The translations under genes and the position numbers were made by a program. A stretch of DNA of 64,000 nucleotides from Tiliqua scincoides (taxonomy: Eukaryota > Chordata > Lepidosauria > Squamata > Scincidae): assembly GCF_035046505.1 (NCBI RefSeq), contig NC_089829.1:27915109-27979108 (forward strand). Direction: 5' to 3'. How positions within the stretch are numbered: position 1 is the first letter of the stretch; each line of letters begins with the position of its first letter. Under the pieces are notes generated by a model. That model ran no database searches. It worked only from the letters and a program-made list of their open reading frames with translations, and had not been told where the DNA came from. This document shows positions 43,401-51,790 of the stretch, in pieces.

Positions 43401-46169
43401 TCCACAGGAGCTTCATCATAGAAGAGAGGAGTTTTGCGCTCTGTGAAGACCTGCTCTATGGCAGGATGTCATTTAAAGGGTTCAACCCTGAAGTGGAGGT
43501 ATTCTCAAGGGGTCAAGGGGGGGAGAGAGTGACATGCTGTTGCTTCTCAGTGGGCTGCTCTTCAGCTAGCATTGTCCAAATGGCTCAATATGGCATCTTC
43601 CCAATGGACAGCTTTCTTAGTATATTGGCCTGAGGCATCTGGTGGGCCACTGTGAGATACAGGAAGCTGGGCTAGATGGGTCTTTGGTCTGATTCTGCTG
43701 GGCTCTTCTTATGTTATGGTACCAACATAAAAGAGAGACTTGTGTCACAGAAATGAATACCTTTATCAGTGTATTGGAAAACTTCCAAGCAGAGGTTTCC
43801 AAGTGGCCACCTGTCAGGCATGCTGTAGCAATTGCCTGCGCTGAGCAGAGGGTTGGACTGCATGACCTCCAAGGTCCCTTCCAACTCTTAACAGCTGGGC
43901 AGAAGGGGAAAGAGCAGCAAAAACTTTGAAGGTTCTCTGTGTCCTTTTCCTTAACAATGGTTTCCTGTTATTGCCCAATCTGTCTCCCTGACGTTTTCCC
44001 TCCTCTTAAGGAGTGTAATATTTAAACTGATATCCCCGTTTTTCATTTCCAGAAGTTAATGATCCAGATGAACTCGAGGTACAAGGCAGAAGAAATCGAA
44101 GAGGAAGATAATGCAATGGAAGCTGATGTATCGGATGAGGAAATGGCCAGGAGGTAACCGTTATAGTTATGACATAGACGATATTATCAAGCTGATATGT
44201 GGCTGCTTTTCCTTCTTTACAAAATGAAGGGAAAAACCCCCAAATGACCAAGCACTTGATGTACAAAACACTTTTTTTCAGAGAAATGTGTGTTATGGTG
44301 GAAATAAGCTGTTGACCTGAACATCTGTTTTTATTTTTTAAAAGATCTCTCCTTTCTCCCAGCAATTTAGCTTGATGTCAGTTACAGCAGTTGCTTATTT
44401 CACCATCCAGTTTCTTCTTGGGGGGAGGGTGTGCATTGGGAATAGCCATTCATAGAAATGTATCATCATTTGTAGTGCTAGAAATGGCTTGAATCTAGAA
44501 TTGCTAGATTTAGAGATGGCTATATTTTATATTTTTGAATAGATTTTATACTTTTGAAGAACGAGAGTCCAGCCATTATAAAGTATATGAGCAAGTGTCA
44601 AAGCTGTTGCCGTTTGAGCAGGATAAGGCTAACAGTGATCTTTTTGAAAGTTCAGCACCCCCGGAACTAGGTGGTAGACTTGCAGCAACCCCTCACAGAT
44701 TCATGTGTAAATGAATTGAAAATCCATTTGGTTTACATGATTAGCAGCAACTGTTACCCTGCACATGCCCACTCTCGTCTGATCTTGGAAGCTAAGCAGG
44801 GTCAGGCCTGGTTAGTACTTGGATGGGAGACCACTTGGGAATACCGGGTGCTGTAGGCTTATACCATAGTCTTTCGAGACTGAAGGTTGCCAACCATTTT
44901 TACATTGATTTTAATGAAGACCCACCCCCTCCTCCAAGCTCTACGATTTTGGTGCTTTCCAGCCAAATTGTATGAATATTACAGACATTGTATTGTTACC
45001 TTAAGGCATAATATCTGAACCATCTCTGAAAGACTGGATGCAAGGAACACTTCATGTTTGATATCAGAAAGTTATTTTTTTAAAAGGTGCTTTGAGAAAA
45101 AAAAAATCCATTGATAGTAATGAGACACTCGGCAGCTGTTGTATTGCTTGACACTTGTGTGTTTCCCATTCTATTGGTGTAAAGTGTTCTGGTATTCTAA
45201 TGTCTGAAACATCGCAGAGATAGAAAGCAAATGTTTTTCATTTTATAGGCAATCAAAAAAGGACACAACTAAAACAATTTCACATGGATTTCAGTATATG
45301 GACCAGCAACATTTATGCTTTCCCTTGCTGGTAGCCTGGCACCTGTAAGCCTTCTCTGATCCCTATAAACCAGGGATTCCCAAAATGTGTTTTGTGACAC
45401 CTGTGTTGTGGGTCACTCACAGGGGCGTTTCAGGATGTCCCCGGTGGCCCCCCCATCTGTTCCCCCAGGCACTGCCATCTTGGATCTCACAAAATGGTGC
45501 TGCCATTTTGGATCTCGCAAGATTTCATGAGATCCAAGATGACTGTGCAGGGAGTGAGAGCCTGCAAGGGCGCCATGACCATGGTAAGTTTGGGAACCAC
45601 TGCTATGAAGAATCAGACCTTCCAGATTTCAAACATAAATGTTTTTCATTTTAAAGCTGTTTTAAAAAAAGGAGCATTATTTGCACAGAAGCAGCAGAGG
45701 GACAAGGCCAGATTCCTGTCCCCTCTCCTTTTTTTTTTAACATCCAGCTGCTGCTGGAATTCTGAAGAATTCAAAAGCTTTCTTAAGATGTTGTGTCTCT
45801 TTGATTGGTGGCTTTTGAATTTTTTTTCCCTTATGGAGCAACATGGCTCTCTACGTTATTTACAGTCATAGAAAAATGATTTTAAAATCTTTCACTGCCA
45901 TTGCTATGAAATTTAGAATGGAGTATGAATGTAACAGACCACTACATTCCACCAACTGAATTTGTTCTCAGAGTGCTTCTGTCTTCACACATTGTGGTCC
46001 CTGCAGGTATGAAACTTTAGTAGGAACCATTGGGAAGAAATTCTTGAAGAAGAGAGACCGGCGTGCACTTCAGGACGCAGAGGAAGATGAAGATCAAGAA
46101 GTTGAAATCGATAAGAGCAATTGCAGGCCTAGCAAAGTGAAGAAAATGTTTTTAAAACCGCAGGATTAA
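31186..46169 (+). CDS. MPHOSPH6: M-phase phosphoprotein 6, exosome cofactor (5 coding exons, complete)
   Basis: Exons: 31186-31236, 42145-42257, 43408-43498, 44053-44153, 46007-46169. All introns are GT-AG, and the joined frame gives 172 aa. The N-terminus MARDVKSKLSKNLLRMKF, then MQRGLDSETKKQLEEEE, KEHWFLDLPELKEKE, LCEDLLYGRMSFKGFNPEVE, DVSDEEMARRYETLVGTIGKKF and the C-terminus KKMFLKPQD match vertebrate MPHOSPH6 as I recall it. The family protein (human about 160 aa) is a small basic RNA-binding nuclear/nucleolar cofactor of the RNA exosome. It helps tie MTR4 and RRP6/EXOSC10 to the core for 5.8S rRNA 3' maturation. This copy is about 12 aa longer, mainly an acidic stretch (EDEDQEVEID) before the C-terminus. 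The start has a strong Kozak context (CCACCATGG) and sits in the CpG island. Confidence 0.97.
31595..31958. mobile_element. Palindromic MITE remnant interrupted by a hAT-like element
   Basis: The left flank ACTCACAGGAAAGTGGTTATAAG (about 31580-31602) and right flank GGTATAGGATTGCTGCCTTAG (31939-31958) together read like the right half of the short palindromic MITE. The hAT-like element 31603-31938 sits between them. Confidence 0.5.
31603..31938. mobile_element. Non-autonomous hAT-like MITE
   Basis: Left CAGTGTTCCCCAAACTGTGG and right AAAGTTTGAGAATCACTTG are inverted. Flanks GTTATAAG and GGTATAGG are an 8-bp duplication with two mismatches. Lies in MPHOSPH6 intron 1. Confidence 0.75.
31959..32048. 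mobile_element. Short palindromic MITE copy
   Basis: GAGACCAAACCTAGGC ... CTACTCAGAAGTAAGTCCCATT ... GCTTACTCCCAGG ... ATAGGATTGGGC (pieces). Stands head to tail with the hAT-split remnant on its left and a further copy on its right. Confidence 0.8.
32051..32165. mobile_element. Short palindromic MITE copy with expanded TTACTTC repeat
   Basis: GGCTGCAATCCTAAATCC ... GTAGTAAGTCTCATTGA ... ATAGGATTGTGCCC in the opposite orientation to its left neighbour. The right arm contains an extra run of ACTTACTTCTT units (about 32112-32142). Confidence 0.8.
32250..32490 (+). mobile_element. CR1-clade LINE, 3' fragment, sense strand
   Basis: Reads 'gttaatctgtggaactcctt', 'gccacaggatgtgg' and 'tgcaggtctcttgttgtctt', ending 'ctgatcctgcagggctcttg'. 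This is the complement of the fragments at 25078 and 29652. About 240 bp of the end of ORF2 plus 3' UTR. Confidence 0.8.
32575..32635 (+). mobile_element. tRNA-derived SINE, 3' tail
   Basis: 'acctgattcagcaggaggca' and 'gcttcatacatacat' resemble the SINE 3' end. Directly adjoins the LINE that ends at 32641. Confidence 0.5.
32828..34756 (-). CDS. Reverse transcriptase portion of CR1-clade ORF2
   Basis: 642 codons without a stop, from MPAWLTSQVREAVKGKEASF to the C-terminus FKRGLDKFLEEKSIMGYKP. The frame starts just after the in-frame TAG noted for the whole element, so the ATG is internal to ORF2, not the native start. RT motif A (YLDFQKAFDTV) and motif C (FADD) are intact. Codon positions look unscarred, which implies a young insertion. 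It has no host function as far as I can see. Confidence 0.85.
   Translation of the reverse strand: MPAWLTSQVREAVKGKEASFRKWKSCPNEENKKEHKLWQKKCKKVIWEAKRDYEERMASNIKGNNKSFFKYVRSRKPAREAVGPLDGEGGKGEIKGDLEMAEKLNEFFASVFTTEDLGQIPLPERPLLTEELSQIEVKREDVSDLIDKLKINKSPGPDGIHPRVIKELKNEVADLLTKVCNLSLKTATVPEDWRIANVMPIFKKGKRGDPGNYRPVSLTSIPGKMVECLIKDRISKHIDEQALLRESQHGFCKGKSCLTNLIEFFEKVNRHVDVGEPVDIIYLDFQKAFDTVPHQRLLKKLHSQGIRGQVLSWIENWLEARKQRVGVNGQFSQWREVKSGVPQGSVLGPVLFNLFINDLETGLSSEVAKFADDTKLFRVVKTRSDCEELQKDLSRLAEWAAKWQMRFNVSKCKVMHIGTKNQNFTYRLMGSELSVTDQERDLGVVVDRSMKVLTQCAAAVKKANSMLGIIRKGIENKTASIIMPLYKSMVRPHLEYCVQFWSPHHKKDIVEMEKVQKRATKMITGLGHLPYEERLRRLGLFSLEKRRLRGDMIETYKIMQGMDRVDREMLFTLSHNTRTRGHPLKLSVGRVRTDKRKYVFTQRVVGLWNSLPQDVVLASSLDAFKRGLDKFLEEKSIMGYKP
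34802..35083 (-). pseudogene. Linker portion of the same CR1-clade ORF2
   Basis: 93 codons (LDLILCGTQDLVRDVNV, then GNSDHAAIRFDV, the endonuclease SDH motif). In the same frame as the RT part and separated from it only by TAG at 34802-34804. Confidence 0.8.
35107..35535 (-). pseudogene. Endonuclease portion of the same CR1-clade ORF2
   Basis: 142 codons covering the second half of the APE-like endonuclease (GITETWW, GDFNYPHIDW). It is out of frame with the downstream piece because of one missing base near 35125. The N-terminal part is lost or inverted at 35561-35730. Confidence 0.8.
35731..37143 (+). other. MPHOSPH6 intron 1, unassigned
   Basis: 35800-36060 ('ggcagttgcctcagggacct') resembles an unclassified squamate repeat and has strong polypyrimidine bias. 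36480-36900 is repeat-free. No exon evidence. Confidence 0.4.
37146..37467. mobile_element. Tigger-like (Tc1/mariner) MITE
   Basis: Left CAGTGGGCACTTGGTATCTG and right GAACAAGGAGGATCCACTG are imperfect inverted repeats, flanked by TA (37144-37145, 37468-37469). Sub-terminal 'ggatctgttccaggacccc' is Tigger-like and is shared with 14195-14215 and 15728-15750. Confidence 0.7.
37470..39456 (+). other. MPHOSPH6 intron 1, mostly unassigned
   Basis: 38156-38230 ('ctgccccaaggggcttacag') looks like an old amniote L3/CR1-type fragment. 38810-38960 is AT-rich and repeat-free. No exon evidence. Confidence 0.4.
39457..39761. mobile_element. hAT-like MITE
   Basis: Left CAGCAATGTGCAACCGGTGG and right CATTGAAAATTGCTG are inverted. 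GGTGTGCC-type internal text links it to 3198-3423. The flanks ATGTAGGG and GTGTAAGT match poorly, so it is older. Confidence 0.65.
39762..41309 (+). other. MPHOSPH6 intron 1, unassigned
   Basis: No repeat ends or exon recognised. An A run lies at about 40560-40570. Confidence 0.4.
41310..41960 (-). mobile_element. Possible L3/CR1-type LINE 3' fragment
   Basis: 'aataaatgtatttatttagc' then 'actgtcagtgtttgtgg' is, on the - strand, close to the GTGCTTAATAAATGCC ending of old amniote L3 copies. 'caggtctctgccccaagagg' is a second signature. The open frame on the - strand (41635-41961) may be a relic. Confidence 0.4.
42145..42257 (+). CDS. MPHOSPH6: MPHOSPH6 coding exon 2
   Basis: Acceptor TGTTTCAG, then codons FMQRGLDSETKKQLEEEEKK IISKEHWFLDLPELKEK plus two bases, donor GTGAGT. 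113 nt. Confidence 0.96.
42400..42585 (+). mobile_element. tRNA-derived SINE in intron 2
   Basis: Box B CCCAGGTTCAGTCCCTGG, CTCCAGTTACGACTGGGAAAG, GAAACCCTGGAGAGCTGC and the 3' part GGTCTGACTCTGTACAAGG, ending CAGCTTCTTGTGTTC. It contains a short GCTTGACAGT duplication. Confidence 0.8.
42586..43407 (+). other. MPHOSPH6 intron 2, purine-rich
   Basis: 42680-43010 is strongly purine-biased (GGAGAGAG, GGAAGAAG), which yields a spurious 225-codon open frame on the - strand rich in Ser, Leu and Pro. No gene supported. Confidence 0.5.
43408..43498 (+). CDS. MPHOSPH6: MPHOSPH6 coding exon 3
   Basis: Acceptor TTTTTCCACAG. One base completes Glu55, then SFIIEERSFALCEDLLYGRM SFKGFNPEVE, donor GTATTC. 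91 nt. The donor is weak at position +5. Confidence 0.96.
43625..43716 (+). mobile_element. CR1-clade LINE, 3' end
   Basis: 'ctgaggcatctggtgggcca', 'ctgggctagatgggtctttgg' (in part) and 'gctgggctcttcttatgtta' match the 3' UTR end of the 32641-35730 element. About 90 bp. Confidence 0.8.
43815..43895 (+). mobile_element. CR1/L2-type 3' remnant
   Basis: 'gggttggactgcatgacctc' then 'caaggtcccttccaactctt' is the classical 3' end motif of CR1/L2-type LINEs. Confidence 0.6.
44053..44153 (+). CDS. MPHOSPH6: MPHOSPH6 coding exon 4
   Basis: Acceptor TTTCATTTCCAG, then KLMIQMNSRYKAEEIEEEDN AMEADVSDEEMAR plus two bases, donor GTAACC. 101 nt. The C-terminal DVSDEEMARRYETL block joins across this splice. 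Confidence 0.96.
44743..44898 (+). mobile_element. 5S rRNA-derived SINE (5S-Sauria type)
   Basis: 44753-44860 is clearly 5S rRNA-like: CTCGTCTGATCTTGGAAGC, box A AGCTAAGCAGGGTC, GGTTAGTACTTGGATGGGAG, CCGGGTGCTGTAGGCTT. It then runs into a non-5S tail, ATACCATAGTCTTTCGAGAC plus 14 nt (44861-44894). The first ~20 nt of 5S are missing or changed. Probable target duplications TTTACATGATT (44732-44742) and TTTACATTGATT (44899-44910) show retroposition. It lies in intron 4 of MPHOSPH6. It is not a working 5S gene. Confidence 0.92.
44911..45362 (+). other. MPHOSPH6 intron 4, unassigned
   Basis: AT-rich sequence with no repeat ends or exon recognised. Confidence 0.4.
45371..45602. mobile_element. 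Non-autonomous hAT-like MITE in intron 4
   Basis: CAGGGATTCCCAAAATGTG to AAGTTTGGGAACCACTG, inverted ends. Flanks CTATAAAC and CTATGAAG are an 8-bp duplication with two mismatches. The interior repeats 'ttttggatctc' twice. Same family as 22899-23269. Confidence 0.8.
46007..46169 (+). CDS. MPHOSPH6: MPHOSPH6 coding exon 5 (terminal)
   Basis: Acceptor GGTCCCTGCAG. One base completes Arg119, then YETLVGTIGKKFLKKRDRRA, the acidic insert EDEDQEVEID, SKVKKMFLKPQD and TAA at 46167-46169. No AATAAA follows closely. AATACA at about 46229 with GT-rich sequence after it is a possible non-canonical poly(A) signal. Confidence 0.96.
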
Positions 46170-47342
46170 GTGTTGTAAATTATTTCTGTGCCCCTCAAGC
46201 TGGGGAAGTATATTTTGTACCGTGGTTAATACAAGTTATTTTTGTAAACTGGTGACTCTTTTTGCATGTCTGGGGCAGGTGCATTTGCAGAGTACAGGTT
46301 CAGGTAATAGAATGTCCCTTGCTCTCCGCATACATCTTTAGCACAGGACCACAAAGAGCTGGGCCTGGCATGTAAGTGGGTAAGTTATTGCATGTGGCTG
46401 AGAATCGACTTGGATTATGATTCTTGCCATGAGCTGTAGTATTTCAACAGCCAATGAGTTATGGCCCCTTCACAAGACAATTCTGCTTTCTGTAGCTTTA
46501 AAAAAAATTTCTATGCATTTTAAAGATAGGAGTGGAGGGAATTGCTGGGGCAGTATTTCTTTTTTCTTTCCTTTTTAAAAAAGAGAACATCCATTAATTT
46601 ACTTGATTTATTTATGTCCTTGGAAAATATCTTACTGTAATGGTGTATTTTAGTGTAGTACAGAGCAGTTTTAAATAGCCATGCCTCATACTTCTGCTAA
46701 TGATAATTATGACCCTAAGGGAGGGGGGAGGATCTGGGAGTAAGAGCCACTTTCGGTGAAGTAGTCAACTTGATCAAGTTCATTAGTAGTTGCAGGATGA
46801 TTTTTGCATGGTTGTTAAAATATAGGGGTAACAGTGGCCCTGATGCCAGTGTGAATTAGCCAGGGACTTTCTACACCCTCCAGTTGCTGATGTGTTGCCA
46901 CCCAATGCACCTGGGTTTACACATGATGCTCTGGTTACCCAGCAGCCACTTCTTCTCAAACAAATGTGTAAATCAGTGATACGGGCATTCCTGTTCGCAT
47001 GAGGTCTGTGGCGTGGAGGCTAGTGGGAAGGGTGTTGGGTGGCTTCTTCCTTCAGAATCCTTCATTGTACATCATGCAAGTTTTTTGCTTGCCTTCCTTC
47101 CCTTTTGCACCTGTGCCACTCTGTGTCTCCAAACATACTATTGGCACGTTATCAGAACTGAAAACTGGCATTAATTTGCTCAAATAACCTATCCGTTTGC
47201 ATGATGTTCTCCAGTTTTCTGGAGATTTCCAGGCTTTGTCTATCATGTTTTCATAAGTTGAAATCTGTTGTGAAGGTCATATTAAACACTTTAGCCAGTT
47301 CTCAGCACGTTATGTGGTGTGTGGGTTGGTTGGTTGGTCGGT

Positions 47343-47380
<38 letters not shown>

Positions 47381-48280
47381 TCTTAGTCCACTGATCATCC
47401 AAATGTGTCTTCTGCAAGACTGGTTCTAGGGAGAGCAGAGCAGCTTCATCATTTAAAAAAAAATTGTGGACAGCTTGTTGAAGCAGAGCACAAAACTCAA
47501 ATTACAGAGAATATAAGACGCTAAACGTCTACTGTCATTTGCAGGTGTGACACCAGGGTGAAAATCTTCCTCTCAAAGATACCTAATTAGCAATCCAGGA
47601 TGTATCATGCATGATAAAGACTTTTTCTTACCCAAGAAGGGGGTCTTATTACTGTCAGAAAAAATCTGATGCATTATCTTCTTTTACTTTCCAAACCTAA
47701 TTAAACGCTGCTGGGTCAGTTTGTCAAAGCCTGACCAGAGAGTATTGCCCATCATGGACAAAAGTTAATGATTATAGAGTATTCTCCCCCCCCCCCCCAA
47801 CAGCCCTGTCTTTGACTAAAAAAAAAAAATTATCTTCAATGATTTTGCTGGAAAAACTTGGAAATGTATCCCTTTTGTCTTTTTTGCTCATTACAAAGGA
47901 AATGATCTCTCTTGTATGAATCAAGACTTTCATTAGACGGAAGCATTTGCAGAAAGATTATTTTTATTCACCAGCAAGTGTCGAAGGCACCAGAAGTGGC
48001 CTTCTGGCCTCAGAGTGTATCCAGGTGACAGGCTTTCTGAGTAGTGGTGATCTGAGCACCCCCCCCCCACTTCTCTGCTATGTTCTGTGTCTTTTGCCAC
48101 ATCTCTGTGTCAACTACTTTTTTTATCTTTGAAAAATAAATGTCCTTTTCTTCCATTGTCTTCAGGGATGAGCCCTTGAAGTGAAGCCTGCTTCTTCTTG
48201 CAGGCTTCTGCCCAGGAATTTTGCCCAGTAGTTCAGTTATCTTTCTGAAGTCTACTTTCCTAAAGTTCAGGGTACATATC
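46170..48280 (+). other. MPHOSPH6 3' UTR and downstream intergenic
   Basis: The first part should be 3' UTR of unknown length. The nearest canonical AATAAA is near 48135, which would imply a 2-kb UTR. A (TC)n tract lies at 47346-47377 and a C run at 47788. No other gene seen. Confidence 0.45.
47346..47377. repeat. (TC)n microsatellite
   Basis: About 16 CT units preceded by GGTTGGTTGGTCGGTC. Confidence 0.95.
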
Positions 48281-48283
48281 TAA

Positions 48284-48479
48284 GGGCCCAGTCCTATCCA
48301 GTGTTCCAGGGCCAATGCAGCCACAATTCAGCTCTGAGGAAAAGGAACAAATGTTACCTTACTTCAAGGTTCCCTTGAGGAGACCTCCATGACTGCACCC
48401 CACCACCGCAGTGGGATGCAGTACATGCCCCATTGGCACAGCTGCATCAGCACTGGAAAGTTGGATTGGATTGGGCTCT
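48284..48479. mobile_element. MITE related to the 178-bp TAA family
   Basis: Left GGGCCCAGTCCTATCCAGTG and right CACTGGAAAGTTGGATTGG through ATTGGGCTCT are inverted. Left flank TAA (48281-48283), right flank GAA. The interior resembles 23299-23476 (GGATGCAGTACATGCC) in part. Confidence 0.7.
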
Positions 48480-48898
48480 GAATCCACTTGGTTTTCCCGT
48501 CTCCATACTGTGAATCCCAGGAAGACATGAGGTTATTGGCAGTGCTCTTTGAAAACGTGCAACGTTAGTACATGGGGGTGGAAATTTTTTTTAAAAAATT
48601 ATTGCTTTAATGGCCAGTCCCCAGTGGAAATGGAAAGTAATGGAAAAAGAAATATTTATAAAAGGAAGAATGGGAAGTGTAGTTCACATTGCTCAGGTAA
48701 CACAGGGATGCATTCCTTTTTTCCTTCCCTGATATGCAAAAAAGAGCAGACAAGGCATCTCAAAACTTTTTTCCCCCCATGAAGGGATAAATTTGGGCAA
48801 ATGTTGGAAAATTAAATTCTGGATCAGCTCTAGAATTTATACAGAATTCCCTGGACTGTTGGTTGTATCCTTTTTGGGTGGGCGGGCTTGTGAGCCTC

Positions 48899-48968
48899 TT
48901 GAAGACGTCTGATTGGCCACTGAGGAAAGTGGGATGCTAGACTAGATGACCCTTTGGTCTGATCCGTA
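48899..48968 (+). mobile_element. CR1-clade or SINE 3' remnant
   Basis: 'gattggccactgaggaaagt', 'tagactagatgaccctttgg' and 'tctgatcc'. Too short to tell which of the two related 3' ends it is. Confidence 0.5.
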
Positions 48969-50088
48969 TACTTTTACCCAGGTGTGTGTATATTGACCTG
49001 CCATTTGTGCGTGAATTAATAAGGAAGGCCATGTGTTGTTCATATTGCAATGGACTTGTTACTCCAAATGGGGTAAGAATCTTGGCCCAGCAACTCAATC
49101 TCACTGCTACTGCTTTCTCTGTTTGTATTGAGAACAAACAGAATTGCTTCTAAATCTAGTGTTTGATGTTGTATTTCCTGGGCCCCAGTGGATCTTGGGT
49201 TATTGAGCTGACCCCAGTCATTTTTCTGTAGTTCGCATCAATTTTGTGCCTATACAGCTGAATCTTTTAGCATGATGGTAATGTGGCAATGGATTGCAGT
49301 TTCCCTACCATTTGTGTTGTTCCATGTTGTGCCGTTGCTTTTCACCTGCTTGGCGCTGAAGCTGAAAACATCTTAGGTATGCAGTTCTGCTGATTCTAGC
49401 AGCACTTGGTCTCTGAGCTTCACTTATCCATAATATGGTTAGACTTTGGTTTCTGTTCTAGTTGACAAGTAAGTTTACCTTGGATGAACTTTCTCCTTGC
49501 CCACCCCACTCTATCCACTTGTCTCCAAAAGACCATGTTACTCACCCACAGATATGTTATGTACTTTGGGTTATTTAGTATGCCACTAAATTATCAATTT
49601 AAATTAAAAATGGTAGAACCTGAGCAGGGGCAGGGCAGGGCAGGAGAAGAAACTCACTTGCTAGCAGGCACATTTTCCCTGTTCCATGTACTGTACCTAA
49701 TACAGACCACAAAGAGTCTACCGTTTTTTCTAAATAGTACCTGCAGCACAAATGGTTCCAAATAGCTTGAAAATATTAAAAGGAATCTGACAAGAATGGT
49801 TACATGCTAGTCATGTGAACTGGAGACAAGAGTTCATCGGAGTAGCAAAAAGATTAAAGCAAAGAATTCCTAGTTAAAAACTTGTTTCTGCTATGAATTC
49901 ACCAGGATGTCTTAGAAAAGCCCCTCTCACTCAACTGTCACCTCTGTTGGCATAATAAGAGTGGCTACCTTCCGAGTTTGTTGTAAGGAAGACTGAAATA
50001 ATATATGTGAAACCCCTAGGACATTAAAGGATTTAAGATAAGCTTGGCATAATTATAGAACATTCTTTGGCTACTGTTGCTAAGAATT
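48969..50088. other. Intergenic, no gene seen
   Basis: Nothing recognised. Open frames at 49484-49765 and elsewhere lack support. Confidence 0.4.
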
Positions 50089-50096
50089 CTCTTGGA

Positions 50097-50506
50097 TAGT
50101 GTTCTTCAACCTTGGGGTCATAACCCCTAGTGGAGTCAATTGTGGGGTTGTGGCAACTTATGGAAATGAAACAGGTTGAAAACTTGAGTACTAGGTAAAG
50201 GGAAAGAATCTGGTGTACCTCTTCAGGTAGCAGGTGATTGTGTCCCAGTCCTGCTCAGGTTCTTAACAATTATGCTACAATAGCTTTCAGTAGTGCCAGG
50301 CTTCATGGTAGCTTTTTCTGCTCTCTCTAATAAGAATATTTGGTCTTAGTGAACAGTGGTAGGAGAGCATTATGAGGGTATGGAGTGGGTGGGGATGGGG
50401 ACAGGGGTGGACAGGTAGGGTCCCAGGAGGGGATGGGAATGACAGTGGGTCCCCAGTCTCCAGTTAGTTATTAGGGTCATGGCATGAAGAAAGTTGAAGA
50501 CCACTG
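50097..50506. mobile_element. hAT-like MITE with perfect 8-bp target duplication
   Basis: Left TAGTGTTCTTCAACCTTGGG and right AAAGTTGAAGACCACTG are inverted. Exactly CTCTTGGA stands on both sides (50089-50096, 50507-50514). G-rich interior. About 410 bp and non-coding. Confidence 0.85.
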
Positions 50507-50725
50507 CTCTTGGATGTCTCAAGTGGCATTTTATTGAGGCAAGTGGTTTTTTTGTTTGCCTTTCAATGCTTTTTTTTCAGAAAAACAATGCATAAATAGC
50601 TGCTACAGTTCTAATGCCCTGGGCACTTTGCAATTCTACACTTAGGATCTGTGCACTTCTAAAACAGCATGATGCCTTTTTCAAATTGTTACACAAATGA
50701 AACAAACTTTTGTCATCTGTGGACT

Positions 50726-50731
50726 TTTATT
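50726..50731 (-). terminator. Possible poly(A) signal of downstream NAT gene
   Basis: TTTATT on +, AATAAA on -, about 1.06 kb past the stop codon at 51791. It is the first canonical signal I noticed downstream. The implied long 3' UTR is an inference. Confidence 0.3.
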
Positions 50732-51790
50732 TTCATAACAAAAGCTGGATTATTTAGGTTCCAAGGAAGTGGACACCAAAAAACATGTGCAGCTCATAAG
50801 AACTAGAAACATCATTCTTCCAGAAAAGCTCCTTGCAGTAAGCAATGCATAAAGTAGCTCACTGGTGCAGCAGAACGCAATAGCCTTGGGTCTTTTAAAA
50901 CCATCCTTTCTAAGCGTCTCATTAAAAAGAAACACAGATCAAGGTATATGCCGTCATCGTAGCTGGTGACAGAGCTCTCACAGGTGTTCTCAGTGTATAT
51001 ATGAATAGCCAAGAACAAAAGCCTTTGTAAATATTGGCCTATGCAATTAAAATTATATCAACTCTATCCATATTTTGCAGATTAAGGTTTCACAAAGGAA
51101 TTTCACAAATCTGAGACAAGTATTTCAGAAAGAGCATCCCCTCCACTACACCTATATAGAGTCCAAAAAGATTATTAGGAATTGAATGGAAGAGCAAAAG
51201 AATGTAATATGTGAGGGGATGACATTACTGCAGTGGAGGCTGGGTTCCTTTTTAATACAAGTGTTTTCTCTATTGGCAGCTCTTATGATAATTTAAGAAT
51301 CTTGAAAGTTATAGACATCCAGCCCAATCCTGCCATGTCTTGCGATGGTTGTGCCCCCTGTATGAGTTGCCCCATTGATATGATTCAAAGAAGACAATCT
51401 ATACTGAAGTGTTCTTTTATGCATGTAGATTTGTCACCTCTATTGAAATGAATGGGATAGCCTATGCACCCACTATGGGCATATCTCTGCATTCAGGCAC
51501 ACGTGGTTTAATAGCTTATGTAGTGCAGATGCCTCTGTTTAAGTGCTTAAATGCTCTCAAAATCTGTCAGCTGAGAAATTTAAAATGGATTCAGTACAGC
51601 CATTGGCTTGCATTTGCAAAGTTATCATTGCCAATATATACACAATATACAATTATTCTATTTTTGCACATCATGGAGTACCTGTGATTTGCATACAGGC
51701 CTTAATTTTATAGCAATTTATACTGAATGCTGGATTAAGCAGTTGGCAGTTTGTGCTATCGTTGTAATGTGTGGCCATGTGCTATCCACA

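Noticed and set aside
44753-44873. Functional 5S rRNA gene
   Set aside because: The first ~20 nt are lost, a non-5S tail follows, and target duplications show that it is a SINE insertion.
51300-51500. Another long CAATCCTA-group MITE ('cagcccaatcctgccatg')
   Set aside because: Only the left end resembles the family. I could not find a matching right end.
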